A stretch of 64,000 nucleotides of DNA. Origin: an uncultured Lachnospira sp. (GTDB taxonomy: Bacteria > Bacillota > Clostridia > Lachnospirales > Lachnospiraceae). The DNA is taken from positions 1 through 64,000 of the forward strand of contig CAKRLE010000003.1 in the NCBI GenBank assembly GCA_934359185.1, in the 5' to 3' direction. Below the pieces are notes generated by a model. That model did no database searches. It saw only the letters and a list, made by a program, of their open reading frames with translations, and had not been told where the DNA came from. The translations under genes were made by a program, and so were the position numbers. Positions 1 to 8,352 of this stretch are shown piece after piece (within the stretch, counting starts at the first letter, position 1; every line of letters begins with the position of its first letter).

Positions 1-473
1 TTATAATCCGCCTTATTCATATTAGTCATAGGTTTTATATCCGGGTCATGTATTCTTCTTCCTTTACTACCACCATAAGCAAATGCTCTTGCAATTCCAA
101 TTGCTCCGATTGCATCCAGCCTGTCCGCATCCTGCACACATTTACCTTCTATCGTACTTGGCACAACTGAATCGTTTCCTGCAAATGATACTTCCTCTAT
201 AATCTTACACACAGTTTCAATAATTTCATTATCCACACCGTTGCCTTTCATAAAATTAACTGCATTTCTCTTCTTAGCATAAGTTTCCGGTGAAAGCTTG
301 GCATCATCTACATCGTGTAATAATGCTGCTAACTGCACAATCCACATATCCGCATTTTCCTGCTTTGCAATTTCTACCGCCAACCGATAAACCCTAATGG
401 TATGATGGTAGTCATGCCCACTGGAATCAGCAGCAAATAATTGTTTCACATATGTTATAGCTTTTTCTATCAT
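1..473 (-). CDS. HD-domain phosphohydrolase, partial (C-terminus beyond window)
   Basis: The reading frame opens with ATG at 473 and runs off the left edge after 157 codons with no stop. The N-terminal half carries the metal-binding signature of the HD superfamily: HDYHHTIRV near residue 30 and LLHDVDD near residue 57, with the H...HD spacing of the YpgQ/YedJ-like group. Those proteins are small soluble metal-dependent phosphohydrolases of about 200 residues, so most of the protein is present. The substrate is unknown; relatives hydrolyse nucleotides. The family call is secure, the function is not. Confidence 0.8.
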   Translation of the reverse strand, partial: MIEKAITYVKQLFAADSSGHDYHHTIRVYRLAVEIAKQENADMWIVQLAALLHDVDDAKLSPETYAKKRNAVNFMKGNGVDNEIIETVCKIIEEVSFAGNDSVVPSTIEGKCVQDADRLDAIGAIGIARAFAYGGSKGRRIHDPDIKPMTNMNKADY

Positions 474-767
474 AATCCCTGTCTCCAATATCATTACAAC
501 TCTGCTATATAGTAATCCAATTAAATACAATAGTCTGTTCTTTCATAGAAATTTTGTCAACCAGATTTCCATATCCTACAAGTTCTTTTTTGTATTGCTG
601 AAAGAATGGTCTATGATATTTCTTCCATCCCTTTGCACATATTGCAACAAGAACTCATATTTACTTAAACTTCTACTCCATATAAATCTCCCTATTTCAA
701 GTTGAAATTTATATGTTCATTCCATCACTAGAGAAACTATTAAATTTCTGTTCCACTACAAAAAGTT
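474..767. other. Intergenic region with a probable gene remnant
   Basis: No intact gene is visible. On the minus strand, about 500-655 reads open for roughly 55 codons and contains the peptide KGWKKYHRPFFQQYKKEL. It looks like real protein but has no start codon: a TGA stop lies directly upstream. I read it as decayed coding sequence of unknown origin. Confidence 0.3.
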
Positions 768-3392
768 TTATCCTCTTTGTCTACCGGTAAAAATAGTTCC
801 ACATGGCTTTTCATTTACCTGTATAGATATTTTGGCAGTTACATTTATAACCTTGCGATTGTTATAGAGAAATTCTCTAAGTTCATCTTCATCAAAATCT
901 ATCGGAAGCCCATTCAAAATAGGATAATAATACTTTCTTGTTTCTTCGTCATATCCTACATTTTCTTCTTTAATACTTGAAGAATGGATTGAAACAGTAA
1001 TGTCATGTAAACACACATGTATAGAATTCTCTCTCAGTGCAATACCATCTTGTAAAACGGTTGTGTATATTGTTTCATAATCTTCCATAAATTTCTTGTA
1101 CTCAGCACTAATTCTATAGTCTCTATTTTTCAGAATATACTGTGAACCAAGAAGTAAATGTAAATTATTCGCTGCTAAGTATTCCATAAATTCTTTATCA
1201 TCTGCAAAATCATCAAATCTCTTTTTAACCTCAACAACACTTCTTTGATATAAAAATCTTGTAATACCAAACAAAAACATTCCGTCCATATGTGAATAGT
1301 ATCCATTCGTACTACTTTTCGTTCCCATTGAACTAGTATAATCAATTAAGTTTAATAGGTTTACATCTATGATCCCATTCTTTTCATCGCTCTCAACTAG
1401 TATTGGAGCAAATTTCTTTTTTATGTTCTTCATAGTATCATTCTTAATTTTTTCACATATCTCTTCTTTATTTATTTTAGATTCATAGTTTTCTTGTGCC
1501 TCTTTTGCTAATTTGATGTATCTTTCCTTTTGCTTTTTCTTAACCATTTTTTCAAGGTCATCATACATCAAACCAACTTCTTTATCCATCTGTTCTTCAG
1601 ATTTACTGCCTATAAATGTCATTCTAAATAATTCGCCGAGCATTTCTTTTGTTATATCTTCATTTCCATTTGAAACATATCTAAATGCTCGCATGTCATC
1701 AATATTTCTTTCCAATAATTCTGGCAATAAAAATTCATGAGACATAAATAGAATAAGAAACAAATAAAAGTCTGAGGTTACAGGCTCGATAATCATTTGT
1801 TTAGCAACTTCATATTGAGGAAACCACTCAAATCTATTTAATATCAAATACATTTGATCAAGAATTTCTAAATCCAACCATTCAGAATTTTCCGACAATG
1901 TGTTAAGATAGGTCAAAAAGGCTTCCTTTACAGCTTTATCATCCCAGATATTTAATGCTGATTGTCTAACATCCGTTGGAACACAATTATCATCTTCTCT
2001 TACCGCTAAATAGTAGATGTAGCAATGGACAACTAGAAATAATAAAGCTTGATATTTATTATCCAATCTAATGGTATTTCTCATTCCCGTAAGATATAAT
2101 CCCTTCTTGACAATATTTTCTTGTCCATTTACCAACAATCCGTAACAATAACAAAAATAGATATTGACTTTAGACTTTAAATAGTCATCTGCCCTTTCCT
2201 CTGGAATATTATAGCTAGAAAATAGATTCCACCTATTTAACACGTTTGCCCAAACTTGCTGATTAACTATATTATTTTTATTATTCTGCTTTCCCAAATA
2301 ATATCCTATATATTTGGCAAACGAATTCAATTCACTAATTTCACTCTGGTAATTATATTTATATTTTTTTAATCTTATTTTTTTCCCGTCATTGTCATTA
2401 TCCTCTTTTTCTTTGTCAAATCTAAACCATATCGAAACTCGTAACACTGAATCAGCTAAATTATCAAACTTAAGTCTTTTTTCTACATCTTCAACATTCA
2501 TTTCATCAATACTTTGTATTAATTCACTGCTAATTTCTGTAAAAAGAGGGAATTCACTCTTATATTGATTTAGCAGTGGCCTTTTTTCTGTAATACAACC
2601 ATAAATAATATTCCATAATGCATCATACGTTTCCTGCACAAATTCAATACCATTTTCCTTTAACGCCTTTTTATCTGACCCTAAAAGGCAATATGCCATG
2701 CTATAGCATTGCTGTTCTATAAACGATAATGCTTCATCAGTTCTATATGCCCATAATGCTGACATACCCTTTTCAAAGATTTCAAGAGACTTTTCATAAC
2801 TCTGTTTGTCCTGCGAATCAACCATCTTTTTCCAATCCAAAACAAAGTTTTGATATATGTTTAATATTTTCTCATATTCCGCATTGCTTTCTAATATGTA
2901 ATTGACATATGATTCTATTTCTTGATTTTGTTTATTTCTTCCCTTAAAAGCAGAGTATATTTCTAATATTGATATCAATATTGCAATCAATGTCGCTATA
3001 AACAAATAAAAAACAATATTGTAAAAACCCAGAGAATGAAATATCACGCTTGCCAAACACAATCCCAACAAGACAACAATCAGCACTTTTTGCGTTAATT
3101 TCCATGGTTTTATGTTCAAATAGAAATCACTTATAGATACTCCCATATAAGAATCAGAAATATTACCTGTAATCAACGCAATAATTGTAAATATCAAAGT
3201 TCCAACTGTTGCCTGTATCTGTAAAATAGTTAATGAAAATGATTCTATGTCATCAATCTGGATTAATATATTGCTTTCAACAAGAACATTCCAATCACAA
3301 ATTGCTCCTATTATAAAAAACAAAATCATTGCAATTATGCCTATCATTTCTCTTGTTCTACATGATTTCTGTATCTTTTTCCATTCTTCCAT
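768..3392 (-). CDS. Large membrane-anchored protein of unknown function
   Basis: This 874-residue protein was not recognised. The first 150 residues hold about four membrane segments: around 16-34 (IGIIAMILFFIIGAIC), 50-75, 100-120 and 125-145. The remaining 700 or so residues are hydrophilic and rich in aromatic and charged residues, so the protein is probably a membrane anchor with a large cytoplasmic body. A Lys/Glu-rich, probably coiled stretch lies near residues 590-650. The start is supported by AAGG ten bases upstream. It stands alone between debris and a flavodoxin gene, next to a mobilizable element, and may be island cargo. Membrane-anchored defence or stress proteins can have this layout, but no motif supports that here. 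Confidence 0.7.
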   Translation of the reverse strand: MEEWKKIQKSCRTREMIGIIAMILFFIIGAICDWNVLVESNILIQIDDIESFSLTILQIQATVGTLIFTIIALITGNISDSYMGVSISDFYLNIKPWKLTQKVLIVVLLGLCLASVIFHSLGFYNIVFYLFIATLIAILISILEIYSAFKGRNKQNQEIESYVNYILESNAEYEKILNIYQNFVLDWKKMVDSQDKQSYEKSLEIFEKGMSALWAYRTDEALSFIEQQCYSMAYCLLGSDKKALKENGIEFVQETYDALWNIIYGCITEKRPLLNQYKSEFPLFTEISSELIQSIDEMNVEDVEKRLKFDNLADSVLRVSIWFRFDKEKEDNDNDGKKIRLKKYKYNYQSEISELNSFAKYIGYYLGKQNNKNNIVNQQVWANVLNRWNLFSSYNIPEERADDYLKSKVNIYFCYCYGLLVNGQENIVKKGLYLTGMRNTIRLDNKYQALLFLVVHCYIYYLAVREDDNCVPTDVRQSALNIWDDKAVKEAFLTYLNTLSENSEWLDLEILDQMYLILNRFEWFPQYEVAKQMIIEPVTSDFYLFLILFMSHEFLLPELLERNIDDMRAFRYVSNGNEDITKEMLGELFRMTFIGSKSEEQMDKEVGLMYDDLEKMVKKKQKERYIKLAKEAQENYESKINKEEICEKIKNDTMKNIKKKFAPILVESDEKNGIIDVNLLNLIDYTSSMGTKSSTNGYYSHMDGMFLFGITRFLYQRSVVEVKKRFDDFADDKEFMEYLAANNLHLLLGSQYILKNRDYRISAEYKKFMEDYETIYTTVLQDGIALRENSIHVCLHDITVSIHSSSIKEENVGYDEETRKYYYPILNGLPIDFDEDELREFLYNNRKVINVTAKISIQVNEKPCGTIFTGRQRG

Positions 3393-3598
3393 TAGTACTA
3401 AACCTTTCTTTTATAATAGATAATCTTTCCCTAATGTAATCACGAAATTCTACTGTCAAATCTTCAACCGTATCTGATTTCTTCATCTAAATTGCCAAAC
3501 TCACAATTTGGGTTGCATCCTCCAAGGTATTTTCTCTAACCCTTTTCACTATCTATCCTTAACTCTTTCTTAAATACTTATAAGACATAATAAATCAT
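3393..3598 (-). other. Short interrupted ORFs upstream of the membrane protein
   Basis: On the minus strand, a 41-codon ORF begins at 3486 (MKKSDTVEDLTVEF...) and overlaps the start of the 874-residue gene. A stop codon directly precedes its ATG, and the same frame stays open for about 19 codons further upstream (VKRVRENTLEDATQIVSLAI). The two pieces look like one short coding sequence broken by a TAG. They could be a degenerated small partner gene or a leader peptide. No family was recognised. Confidence 0.3.
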
Positions 3599-4141
3599 TT
3601 AATCTATACTGTTACAGAATTCCTCGATCTCTTCTCTCCTGCATTCCAAATCTTCCTTATATTCCACCGAACACAAGCCAAGTCTATCACAACATTCAAT
3701 TTCCATATGTCCATAAAAATGTTCTATGGTTGCAATAATCCTCTCACATTCCTTCATTCCCGGTCCAGTTCTTAATGCGATAACATATCCCTTCTTACCA
3801 CTACTTATCTTGGCATGCGGTTCATGTGTGTTACACCACGGAGTGCATCTATCAATAAAAACTTTAAATTGTCCCGGTATATCTGCCCAGTATGATGGAG
3901 ACACAGATATAACTATATCAGCCCATTCATATTGCTCAATTATCCTATCAACATCGTCATTCTGAACACATTTTGCTGTATTATGACAAGTTCTACATCC
4001 TTTGCAAAATTTTATATCATAATCATCAATACATATATTTTTAACATCATGTTTCTTTTCCAGACGAGCAGTAACTATATTAACAATTTCTGCTGTTGCT
4101 CCATTTCTTACAGGACTACAATTCATTACCAATACTTTCAT
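3599..4141 (-). CDS. Flavodoxin-family NAD(P)H-dependent oxidoreductase
   Basis: This soluble protein of about 180 residues starts MKVLVMNCSPVRNGATAEIV, the FMN-phosphate-binding loop of the NADPH-dependent FMN reductase/flavodoxin-like fold. CKGCRTC near residue 45 marks the iron-sulfur-flavoprotein-like subgroup. The SPSYWADIPGQFKVFIDR block is the usual second flavin-contacting segment. I chose the ATG at 4141 over the upstream one at 4159 because GGAGG lies between them, five bases before the later ATG. Such enzymes reduce quinones, azo or nitro compounds or act as electron shuttles; the substrate cannot be told from sequence. Confidence 0.85.
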   Translation of the reverse strand: MKVLVMNCSPVRNGATAEIVNIVTARLEKKHDVKNICIDDYDIKFCKGCRTCHNTAKCVQNDDVDRIIEQYEWADIVISVSPSYWADIPGQFKVFIDRCTPWCNTHEPHAKISSGKKGYVIALRTGPGMKECERIIATIEHFYGHMEIECCDRLGLCSVEYKEDLECRREEIEEFCNSID

Positions 4142-4204
4142 TTTGACCTCCGCTTTCATGTACCATATTTCTATATGATATCACAGAGTCACTACATCAT
4201 CAAT

Positions 4205-4230
4205 AACAATCGCAATATCTTGCGATTGTT
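4205..4230. other. 10-bp perfect inverted repeat (hairpin or operator)
   Basis: AACAATCGCA and TGCGATTGTT are separated by six bases. The repeat lies between the relaxase stop and the flavodoxin gene. It has no clear T-run on either side, so it may be a weak terminator for the mobilization operon or an operator for the flavodoxin gene 64 bp downstream. Confidence 0.5.
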
Positions 4231-4279
4231 TCCTAGTTTTCAATATATAATTCGGCTGCGTAAAGTGAATCGGGGATAT

Positions 4280-4302
4280 GCAGAGGAATTATCTTCCTCT
4301 GC
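4280..4302 (-). terminator. Hairpin spanning the relaxase stop codon
   Basis: GCAGAGGAA and TTCCTCTGC form a perfect 9-bp stem with a five-base loop that contains the relaxase stop codon. Further G/C pairs (GGGG with CCC) flank it. There is no T-run, so it may stabilise the mRNA end or act as a Rho-type or imperfect terminator. Confidence 0.4.
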
Positions 4303-6121
4303 CCCTATTCCACATCTTATCTTCCGCCTTCTCTTTACCAGTATCTCTACCAACACTCTCATCATAAATTTTCTGAAACTCTTCATAAAGCTCATCTCCA
4401 TCCAGCTTTATCTCCAGCCTTTTCATCACTTCCGAGAACAACCTTATGCTGCCGCCTACATCAGCAATATCAAATCCGAATATATCAGCCTTAACAGAAT
4501 CACTAACATTCTCATAACCACCAAGCTCTGATATTCTCCTAACAATCCGGTCAGCTTTGTCCACAGGTTCAGTTTCTTTAATTTCCACAAATTCAGTTTT
4601 ATCTGTTACATCAGTTATACTTTCGTCCATTCTTGCCACATTCACACCATACGAATTATGAATCTCTGATATTCCTATGCCATCTAAATCAGTCTGTTGC
4701 TTTCTCACACTATCTGTTTGATTTTTTTGTCTGCCTATTTCATTCTGAATATTGTTAGGATTCATTACCTCAACATTTGTCTCCTGCTCAACAACCGCTT
4801 CCGTTGTTATCTCAACCAGCTTATTATCTTCCATCCCCGGTATCTCAACATCCCTGTCTGCAACAATCTCCTCATTCTCCGACACTGCATAATAAGCTGT
4901 ATACAAATCTTCTTTCATGATGTCATCAGCAAGCTGCAACTGCCTCTTAATCTCTCTTTTTTCCTGCTTCAGCTCGTCCAATTCTTCCTGCACTTCCACA
5001 TGCCATATCTGATATTCACGATACTGCTCATCCGTCTTAATCGTCCGTTTCCGGCTTGAGCTTTCTCTGTATATTTCCTTCTGCCTGTCCTCAATCTGCT
5101 GCATCTTTTCTTTCTGCTCACTTCTGAAATTCACCAGTTCCACAACATCTTTGATATCATTATTCACAAGCAGCAGATATTCGTCCTGCAGCTGATGAAA
5201 TCTTTTCAAATCCTCTGTGTACTTTGCTCCACCAACCACAAAACGCTTCTGCTCTACAATCCTTAATCTGTATAACTTTGCATAAAATTTCTTCTGGTAT
5301 GTTGACAGCTTCGCCCTGTGCAATCCCCTGATATCCGACGAATAAAAGTAAGGCTTTGACATCCAGGGCATATCCACATGATGCCGTAACATATCTTCTG
5401 AAAACATCTCGTCCAGCTTTGCAAGTTTATGATAATATCGAAATCCCGGTGCCTGCACCTCCATCCACGCATCTTTCTTAAATACATATCCAAGCCTTTT
5501 CATCAGATATTTAAAATGCTCCACATTCCCGGCTGCATATGCACACATCTTGGCATCACGAAGAATTATTTCTTTCATTGACATTTCCTTTTCCCATTTG
5601 TCCCTGCTGATATTCTTTGGATTCCTGCTGTACTCTGCCGGCATTATGGAAAGCCCAAGCTCATCACAATATTTATTTGTAATAGGCTGGAGACGATTCT
5701 TCCAGTTGTTTTTCGGCGAATTATATTTCTTACCGGTCGTTATGCTGACACTATTCCATATCAGATGCCCGTGCATATGCTCTCTGTCAGTATGGACTGC
5801 ATACACCGCCTCATAATCATCACCAAGCACAGCCTTTGCAAAATGCTCCAGCACATACATTGCCTGCTCTGCCGTTACTTTTTCTTCAGGTGAAAATGAT
5901 ATGATCACATGATAGCCCTGCCTTTTACCTGTCTTATGAAATATATTTTTCGTTTCTTCCATCTGCTCAAATGCCGTATCCGGCAGGCAGTTGATACCAC
6001 CCACCAGTACACATTCTTCTGTCTTATCCGGATTCTGGATATATTCCAAAGCATTCTTCAGGTGTGATGCCGGATTTCTGCCTTCTGATTCCATAATATT
6101 CAGAATCTTTGTAATCGCCAT
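4289..6121 (-). CDS. MobA/MobL-type relaxase (MOBP-like)
   Basis: This 610-residue DNA-nicking relaxase initiates conjugative mobilization at oriT. The N-terminal 200 residues form the nuclease domain. GYHVIISFSPEE is the second motif, and VHTDREHMHGHLIWN near residues 108-122 is the HxDxxHxHxHxxxN metal-binding motif III. The catalytic Tyr expected near the N-terminus is not obvious, since NALEYIQNP supplies the only early Tyr (near residue 26). The middle is a long Lys/Glu-rich coiled coil (about 320-400). The acidic C-terminal third has no recognised domain. It overlaps mobC by 22 bp, so the two are translationally coupled. No coupling protein or type IV secretion genes are seen nearby, so the element is probably mobilized by a helper. 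Confidence 0.92.
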   Translation of the reverse strand: MAITKILNIMESEGRNPASHLKNALEYIQNPDKTEECVLVGGINCLPDTAFEQMEETKNIFHKTGKRQGYHVIISFSPEEKVTAEQAMYVLEHFAKAVLGDDYEAVYAVHTDREHMHGHLIWNSVSITTGKKYNSPKNNWKNRLQPITNKYCDELGLSIMPAEYSRNPKNISRDKWEKEMSMKEIILRDAKMCAYAAGNVEHFKYLMKRLGYVFKKDAWMEVQAPGFRYYHKLAKLDEMFSEDMLRHHVDMPWMSKPYFYSSDIRGLHRAKLSTYQKKFYAKLYRLRIVEQKRFVVGGAKYTEDLKRFHQLQDEYLLLVNNDIKDVVELVNFRSEQKEKMQQIEDRQKEIYRESSSRKRTIKTDEQYREYQIWHVEVQEELDELKQEKREIKRQLQLADDIMKEDLYTAYYAVSENEEIVADRDVEIPGMEDNKLVEITTEAVVEQETNVEVMNPNNIQNEIGRQKNQTDSVRKQQTDLDGIGISEIHNSYGVNVARMDESITDVTDKTEFVEIKETEPVDKADRIVRRISELGGYENVSDSVKADIFGFDIADVGGSIRLFSEVMKRLEIKLDGDELYEEFQKIYDESVGRDTGKEKAEDKMWNRGRGR

Positions 6122-6462
6122 ACTTCCAGCACCTCCCCGAATGTTTTCTTTACATCATCCAGACTGTTCTGCAGCTTGTCAATGTCGCTGTAATACAATC
6201 TACCCTGTGAATTGCCAAGCTTTACCGCCTGATTAATATTATTTGCAATACCGGCAATAACACGGATTGCTCTTGCCCTGTCCTCAGGATAACTTGTATC
6301 AATATTACCGCCTGTCCGGATCAATTCTCTTATATAGGCACTTGCTGTCATTCCAGTTCGCTTAAGTGCTGCTTTCAGAATATCCATATCTTTTTCTGAC
6401 AGCTTCACCGATATCTTATAATCTTTCCTGTCAGACTTGTATCTTCTCTTTCCATCTGCCAT
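6100..6462 (-). CDS. MobC-like relaxosome accessory protein
   Basis: This basic protein of about 120 residues binds oriT and helps the relaxase. It shows the MobC/ribbon-helix-helix-like pattern: a Lys/Arg-rich start (ADGKRRYKSDRKDYKISVKL), then LSEKDMDILKAALKRTGMTASAYIRELI, and a C-terminal helix that typically contains INQAVKLGN. The start at 6462 was preferred to 6501 because GGGGAG sits seven bases upstream. It precedes and overlaps the relaxase gene, the normal mobCA order. Confidence 0.88.
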   Translation of the reverse strand: MADGKRRYKSDRKDYKISVKLSEKDMDILKAALKRTGMTASAYIRELIRTGGNIDTSYPEDRARAIRVIAGIANNINQAVKLGNSQGRLYYSDIDKLQNSLDDVKKTFGEVLEVWRLQRF

Positions 6463-6575
6463 ACATTTCTCCCCTTTCGTAATTTTCCAATGCTGTATCA
6501 AACCAATCTCTTTTTATCTGTACCATTGCTTTTTCAACCTTTCTTAAAATAGTGTTCATAGGTTTTGCAAGATGC

Positions 6576-6596
6576 GGAAAAGGTCGGACCTTTTCC
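6576..6596. repeat. Perfect 10-bp inverted repeat, candidate oriT component
   Basis: GGAAAAGGTC and GACCTTTTCC flank a single base, about 115 bp upstream of the mobC start. Mobilization origins in mobCA systems normally lie just upstream of mobC and carry an inverted repeat beside nic. The location and symmetry fit; the nic site cannot be assigned. Confidence 0.45.
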
Positions 6597-6672
6597 CGAA
6601 AAAATATAAACGCCATCAGCGTTTACATAATTTTTCGTCTTGGCAGGAGCACCTGCACCCTGTATATGATAT

Positions 6673-6724
6673 GTGGTGGTTAATGTACCACCACGATTAC
6701 TGATATGGTGGTTGAAGTTCCACC
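6673..6724. repeat. Two further hairpins in the candidate oriT region
   Basis: GTGGTGGT and ACCACCAC (6673-6694) form an 8-bp stem with a six-base loop. GGTGG and CCACC (6707-6724) follow. They use the same GTGG/CCAC vocabulary as the repeat array that starts at 6733, so they may be its degenerate edge. Confidence 0.5.
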
Positions 6725-6732
6725 TGATTTAA

Positions 6733-7044
6733 AAGTAGTGGCGCTTTTTGCCATCACTTTACTGTTTTAGTGGCATTTTCCGCCACCACTTTTCCATTTT
6801 GATGGCACTTTCCGCCACCATGACTTTTTCACTCTGATTTGAGTGGTGGCGCTTTTTGCCGTCACTTTGCTGTTTTGACGGCGCTTTTTGCCCCCACTTT
6901 TGCATTTTGACGGCACTTTTTGCCCCCACACTGTTTCAGCTCTGATTTGAGTGGGGGCGCTTTCTGCCCCCACTTTGTGGTTTTGGGGGCGCTTTTTGCC
7001 CCCATTTTCATGTTTTGGCGGCGCTTTTTGCCCCCACACTGTTT
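6733..7044. repeat. Tandem hairpin array, three 108-bp units of three sub-repeats
   Basis: The phase is exactly 108 bp: AGTRGTGGCGC begins at 6734 and 6842, and the equivalent AGTGGGGGCGC at 6950. Each unit contains three sub-repeats of roughly 36, 32 and 40 bp built around GGC-GCTTTTT-GCC, giving nine potential stem-loops. The best is GTGGGGGC-GCTTTCT-GCCCCCAC near 6950-6972, with eight Watson-Crick pairs. The matching hairpin near 6843 keeps all eight pairs with two G-T wobbles. The 108-bp period is a multiple of three, so long frames stay open across it, but no start context supports a gene. It lies between the HTH gene and mobC, where oriT, a replication origin or a binding array would be expected. 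Confidence 0.85.
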
Positions 7045-7048
7045 TCGC

Positions 7049-7444
7049 CTATTCAGTTGTCTCTTTTTCCATTGCATCCGCATCCGACATCACATTTTCT
7101 GCTATCTCAGCACCATCTTCCGGCAATCCATTTGTTTCAGGCGGTATATCCACTTTATCCTGTTCACTTATCACAGAATCCCCAACTGCCGCTTCATAAT
7201 CCATTTCTTCTGCAACCTTGCTCCGGTTACGCTGCGGCTCATAATCCGGATTGTAATAATCTTCGTAACCATAGATTTTCTGTTCAAAGTACTTCCTTGG
7301 ACATTTGCCCCGCATGGTGAAATAGCCTTTTGCCTCAAGCTCTGCATTATATTCCTTTATAATTGCATATGCCTTTGTCATCCCGATACCAAGCATCTGG
7401 CTTATCTCACCTGCATCTATGAATGCTTCCTTTATACCCTTCAT
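7049..7444 (-). CDS. Mobile-element helix-turn-helix protein
   Basis: This 131-residue protein has an N-terminal winged-helix/HTH resembling excisionase or MerR-like small DNA-binding domains: EAFIDAGEISQMLGIGMTKAYAII followed by GYFTMRGKCPRKYFEQKIYG. Similar short proteins are common in Firmicutes integrative elements and act as excisionases or regulators. The C-terminal 60 residues are acidic and low in complexity (EKETTE end) with no recognised domain. GGAGGAG lies six bases before the ATG. It is the first gene of the minus-strand unit that continues through the repeat array to mobC and the relaxase. Confidence 0.75.
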   Translation of the reverse strand: MKGIKEAFIDAGEISQMLGIGMTKAYAIIKEYNAELEAKGYFTMRGKCPRKYFEQKIYGYEDYYNPDYEPQRNRSKVAEEMDYEAAVGDSVISEQDKVDIPPETNGLPEDGAEIAENVMSDADAMEKETTE

Positions 7445-7474
7445 GCAGCTCCTCCTTTCATAAATTGTTATTTT

Positions 7475-7486
7475 AAATACGTATTT
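7475..7486. promoter_or_regulatory. Palindromic candidate operator (left)
   Basis: AAATACGTATTT is a perfect 12-bp palindrome 31 bp upstream of the HTH gene. Its core ATACGTAT recurs at 7652-7659 beside the divergent XRE gene. The pair suggests one regulator controlling both directions of the element. Confidence 0.45.
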
Positions 7487-7651
7487 TCACAAAACAGCTA
7501 TCCTGTTCTTTATTTATTCCGTATTTTTAGTTCGTGTTTATCTTAATATCCTTTTCAGAATTTGTCAATAGAACTTTTTATAATTACGCACTTGCAATTC
7601 GTTTTTGTTTATGATAAAGTAATCGTACAATCATAAATAAGTCACTTACTG

Positions 7652-7659
7652 ATACGTAT
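7652..7659. promoter_or_regulatory. Palindromic candidate operator (right)
   Basis: ATACGTAT is identical to the core of the palindrome at 7475-7486. A near match in inverted form (AATACGCAT) follows at about 7679. It lies 68 bp upstream of the XRE regulator, the obvious candidate to bind it. Confidence 0.4.
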
Positions 7660-7726
7660 TTCATTTAATATCAATCTAATACGCATCTTTACAACGGACT
7701 ATTTCATATAAAGGAAGGTGAACAGA

Positions 7727-8323
7727 ATGGCTTACTCTGATTCCATTAAACTTACTATGTCTTCTCCTGAGGAAATCGGAAAGGCAATACAGAAGCAGCG
7801 CAGAGCACAAAAGATCACGCAAAAGGAGTTTGCACAGCGTCTGGGAAAATCAGAACGTACTATCCAGAAATATGAATCTGGTGAAATACTATTAAAGATA
7901 GATGTTTTAAAACAGATTGCTAATGAATTAAATGTTCCATGGCAGGAGCTTTTATCTGCAGAAGATACTAATACTCCAAAAGATAATACGATCGCTGAAT
8001 ATCCGGCATATGAATTCCACACTATGTCAGATGTAATCAATGCTCTCTTTGCCATAACTGAACTTACTGATTTTTCATTTGAACTCACCAATACCAAACC
8101 TCCTGAAAATCCTGAATGGACTGCCGGGATTAAGGTTAACGGCAAAGGCGATGGAAAATATGATGCAGACTTCTGTCTCTTTATGGAAAACTGGATAACA
8201 AAGAAGAATATGCTTCAGACAGGAAAGCTTTCAAAAGAAAAGTTTGATTCATGGAAATCAGATATGTTAGCATATTATAAAGATTCCAGACTGGATAATG
8301 AAGCTGATTCAAAAACTGAATAA
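7727..8323 (+). CDS. XRE-family transcriptional regulator of the mobilizable element
   Basis: This protein of about 198 residues has a Cro/CI-type HTH at roughly residues 12-65: IGKAIQKQRRAQKITQKEFA, then GKSERTIQKYESGE. The C-terminal half has no recognised domain. The ATG at 7727 is preferred to the GTG at 7718 because AAGGAAGG overlaps the GTG and is well placed for the ATG. It is divergent from the HTH-mobC-relaxase unit and upstream of the integrase. It probably represses or switches the element's functions and may bind the ATACGTAT palindromes. Confidence 0.85.
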   Translation: MAYSDSIKLTMSSPEEIGKAIQKQRRAQKITQKEFAQRLGKSERTIQKYESGEILLKIDVLKQIANELNVPWQELLSAEDTNTPKDNTIAEYPAYEFHTMSDVINALFAITELTDFSFELTNTKPPENPEWTAGIKVNGKGDGKYDADFCLFMENWITKKNMLQTGKLSKEKFDSWKSDMLAYYKDSRLDNEADSKTE

Positions 8324-8352
8324 TTGCAGGCTTACACCTTTAGTAAAGAAAA

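Noticed and set aside
6431-6616. 61-codon frame upstream of and overlapping mobC
   Set aside because: It has no good ribosome-binding site, covers the candidate oriT repeat and overlaps mobC in another frame. It may be real but cannot be supported.
6733-7044. CRISPR array
   Set aside because: The repeats vary, are contiguous without unique spacers, and no cas genes are present.
6767-7083. Long minus-strand frames across the hairpin array, encoding Lys/Gly/Gln-rich 36-residue repeats
   Set aside because: The frames stay open because the repeat period is a multiple of three. No ribosome-binding site or family match supports a protein, and two overlapping frames are equally open.
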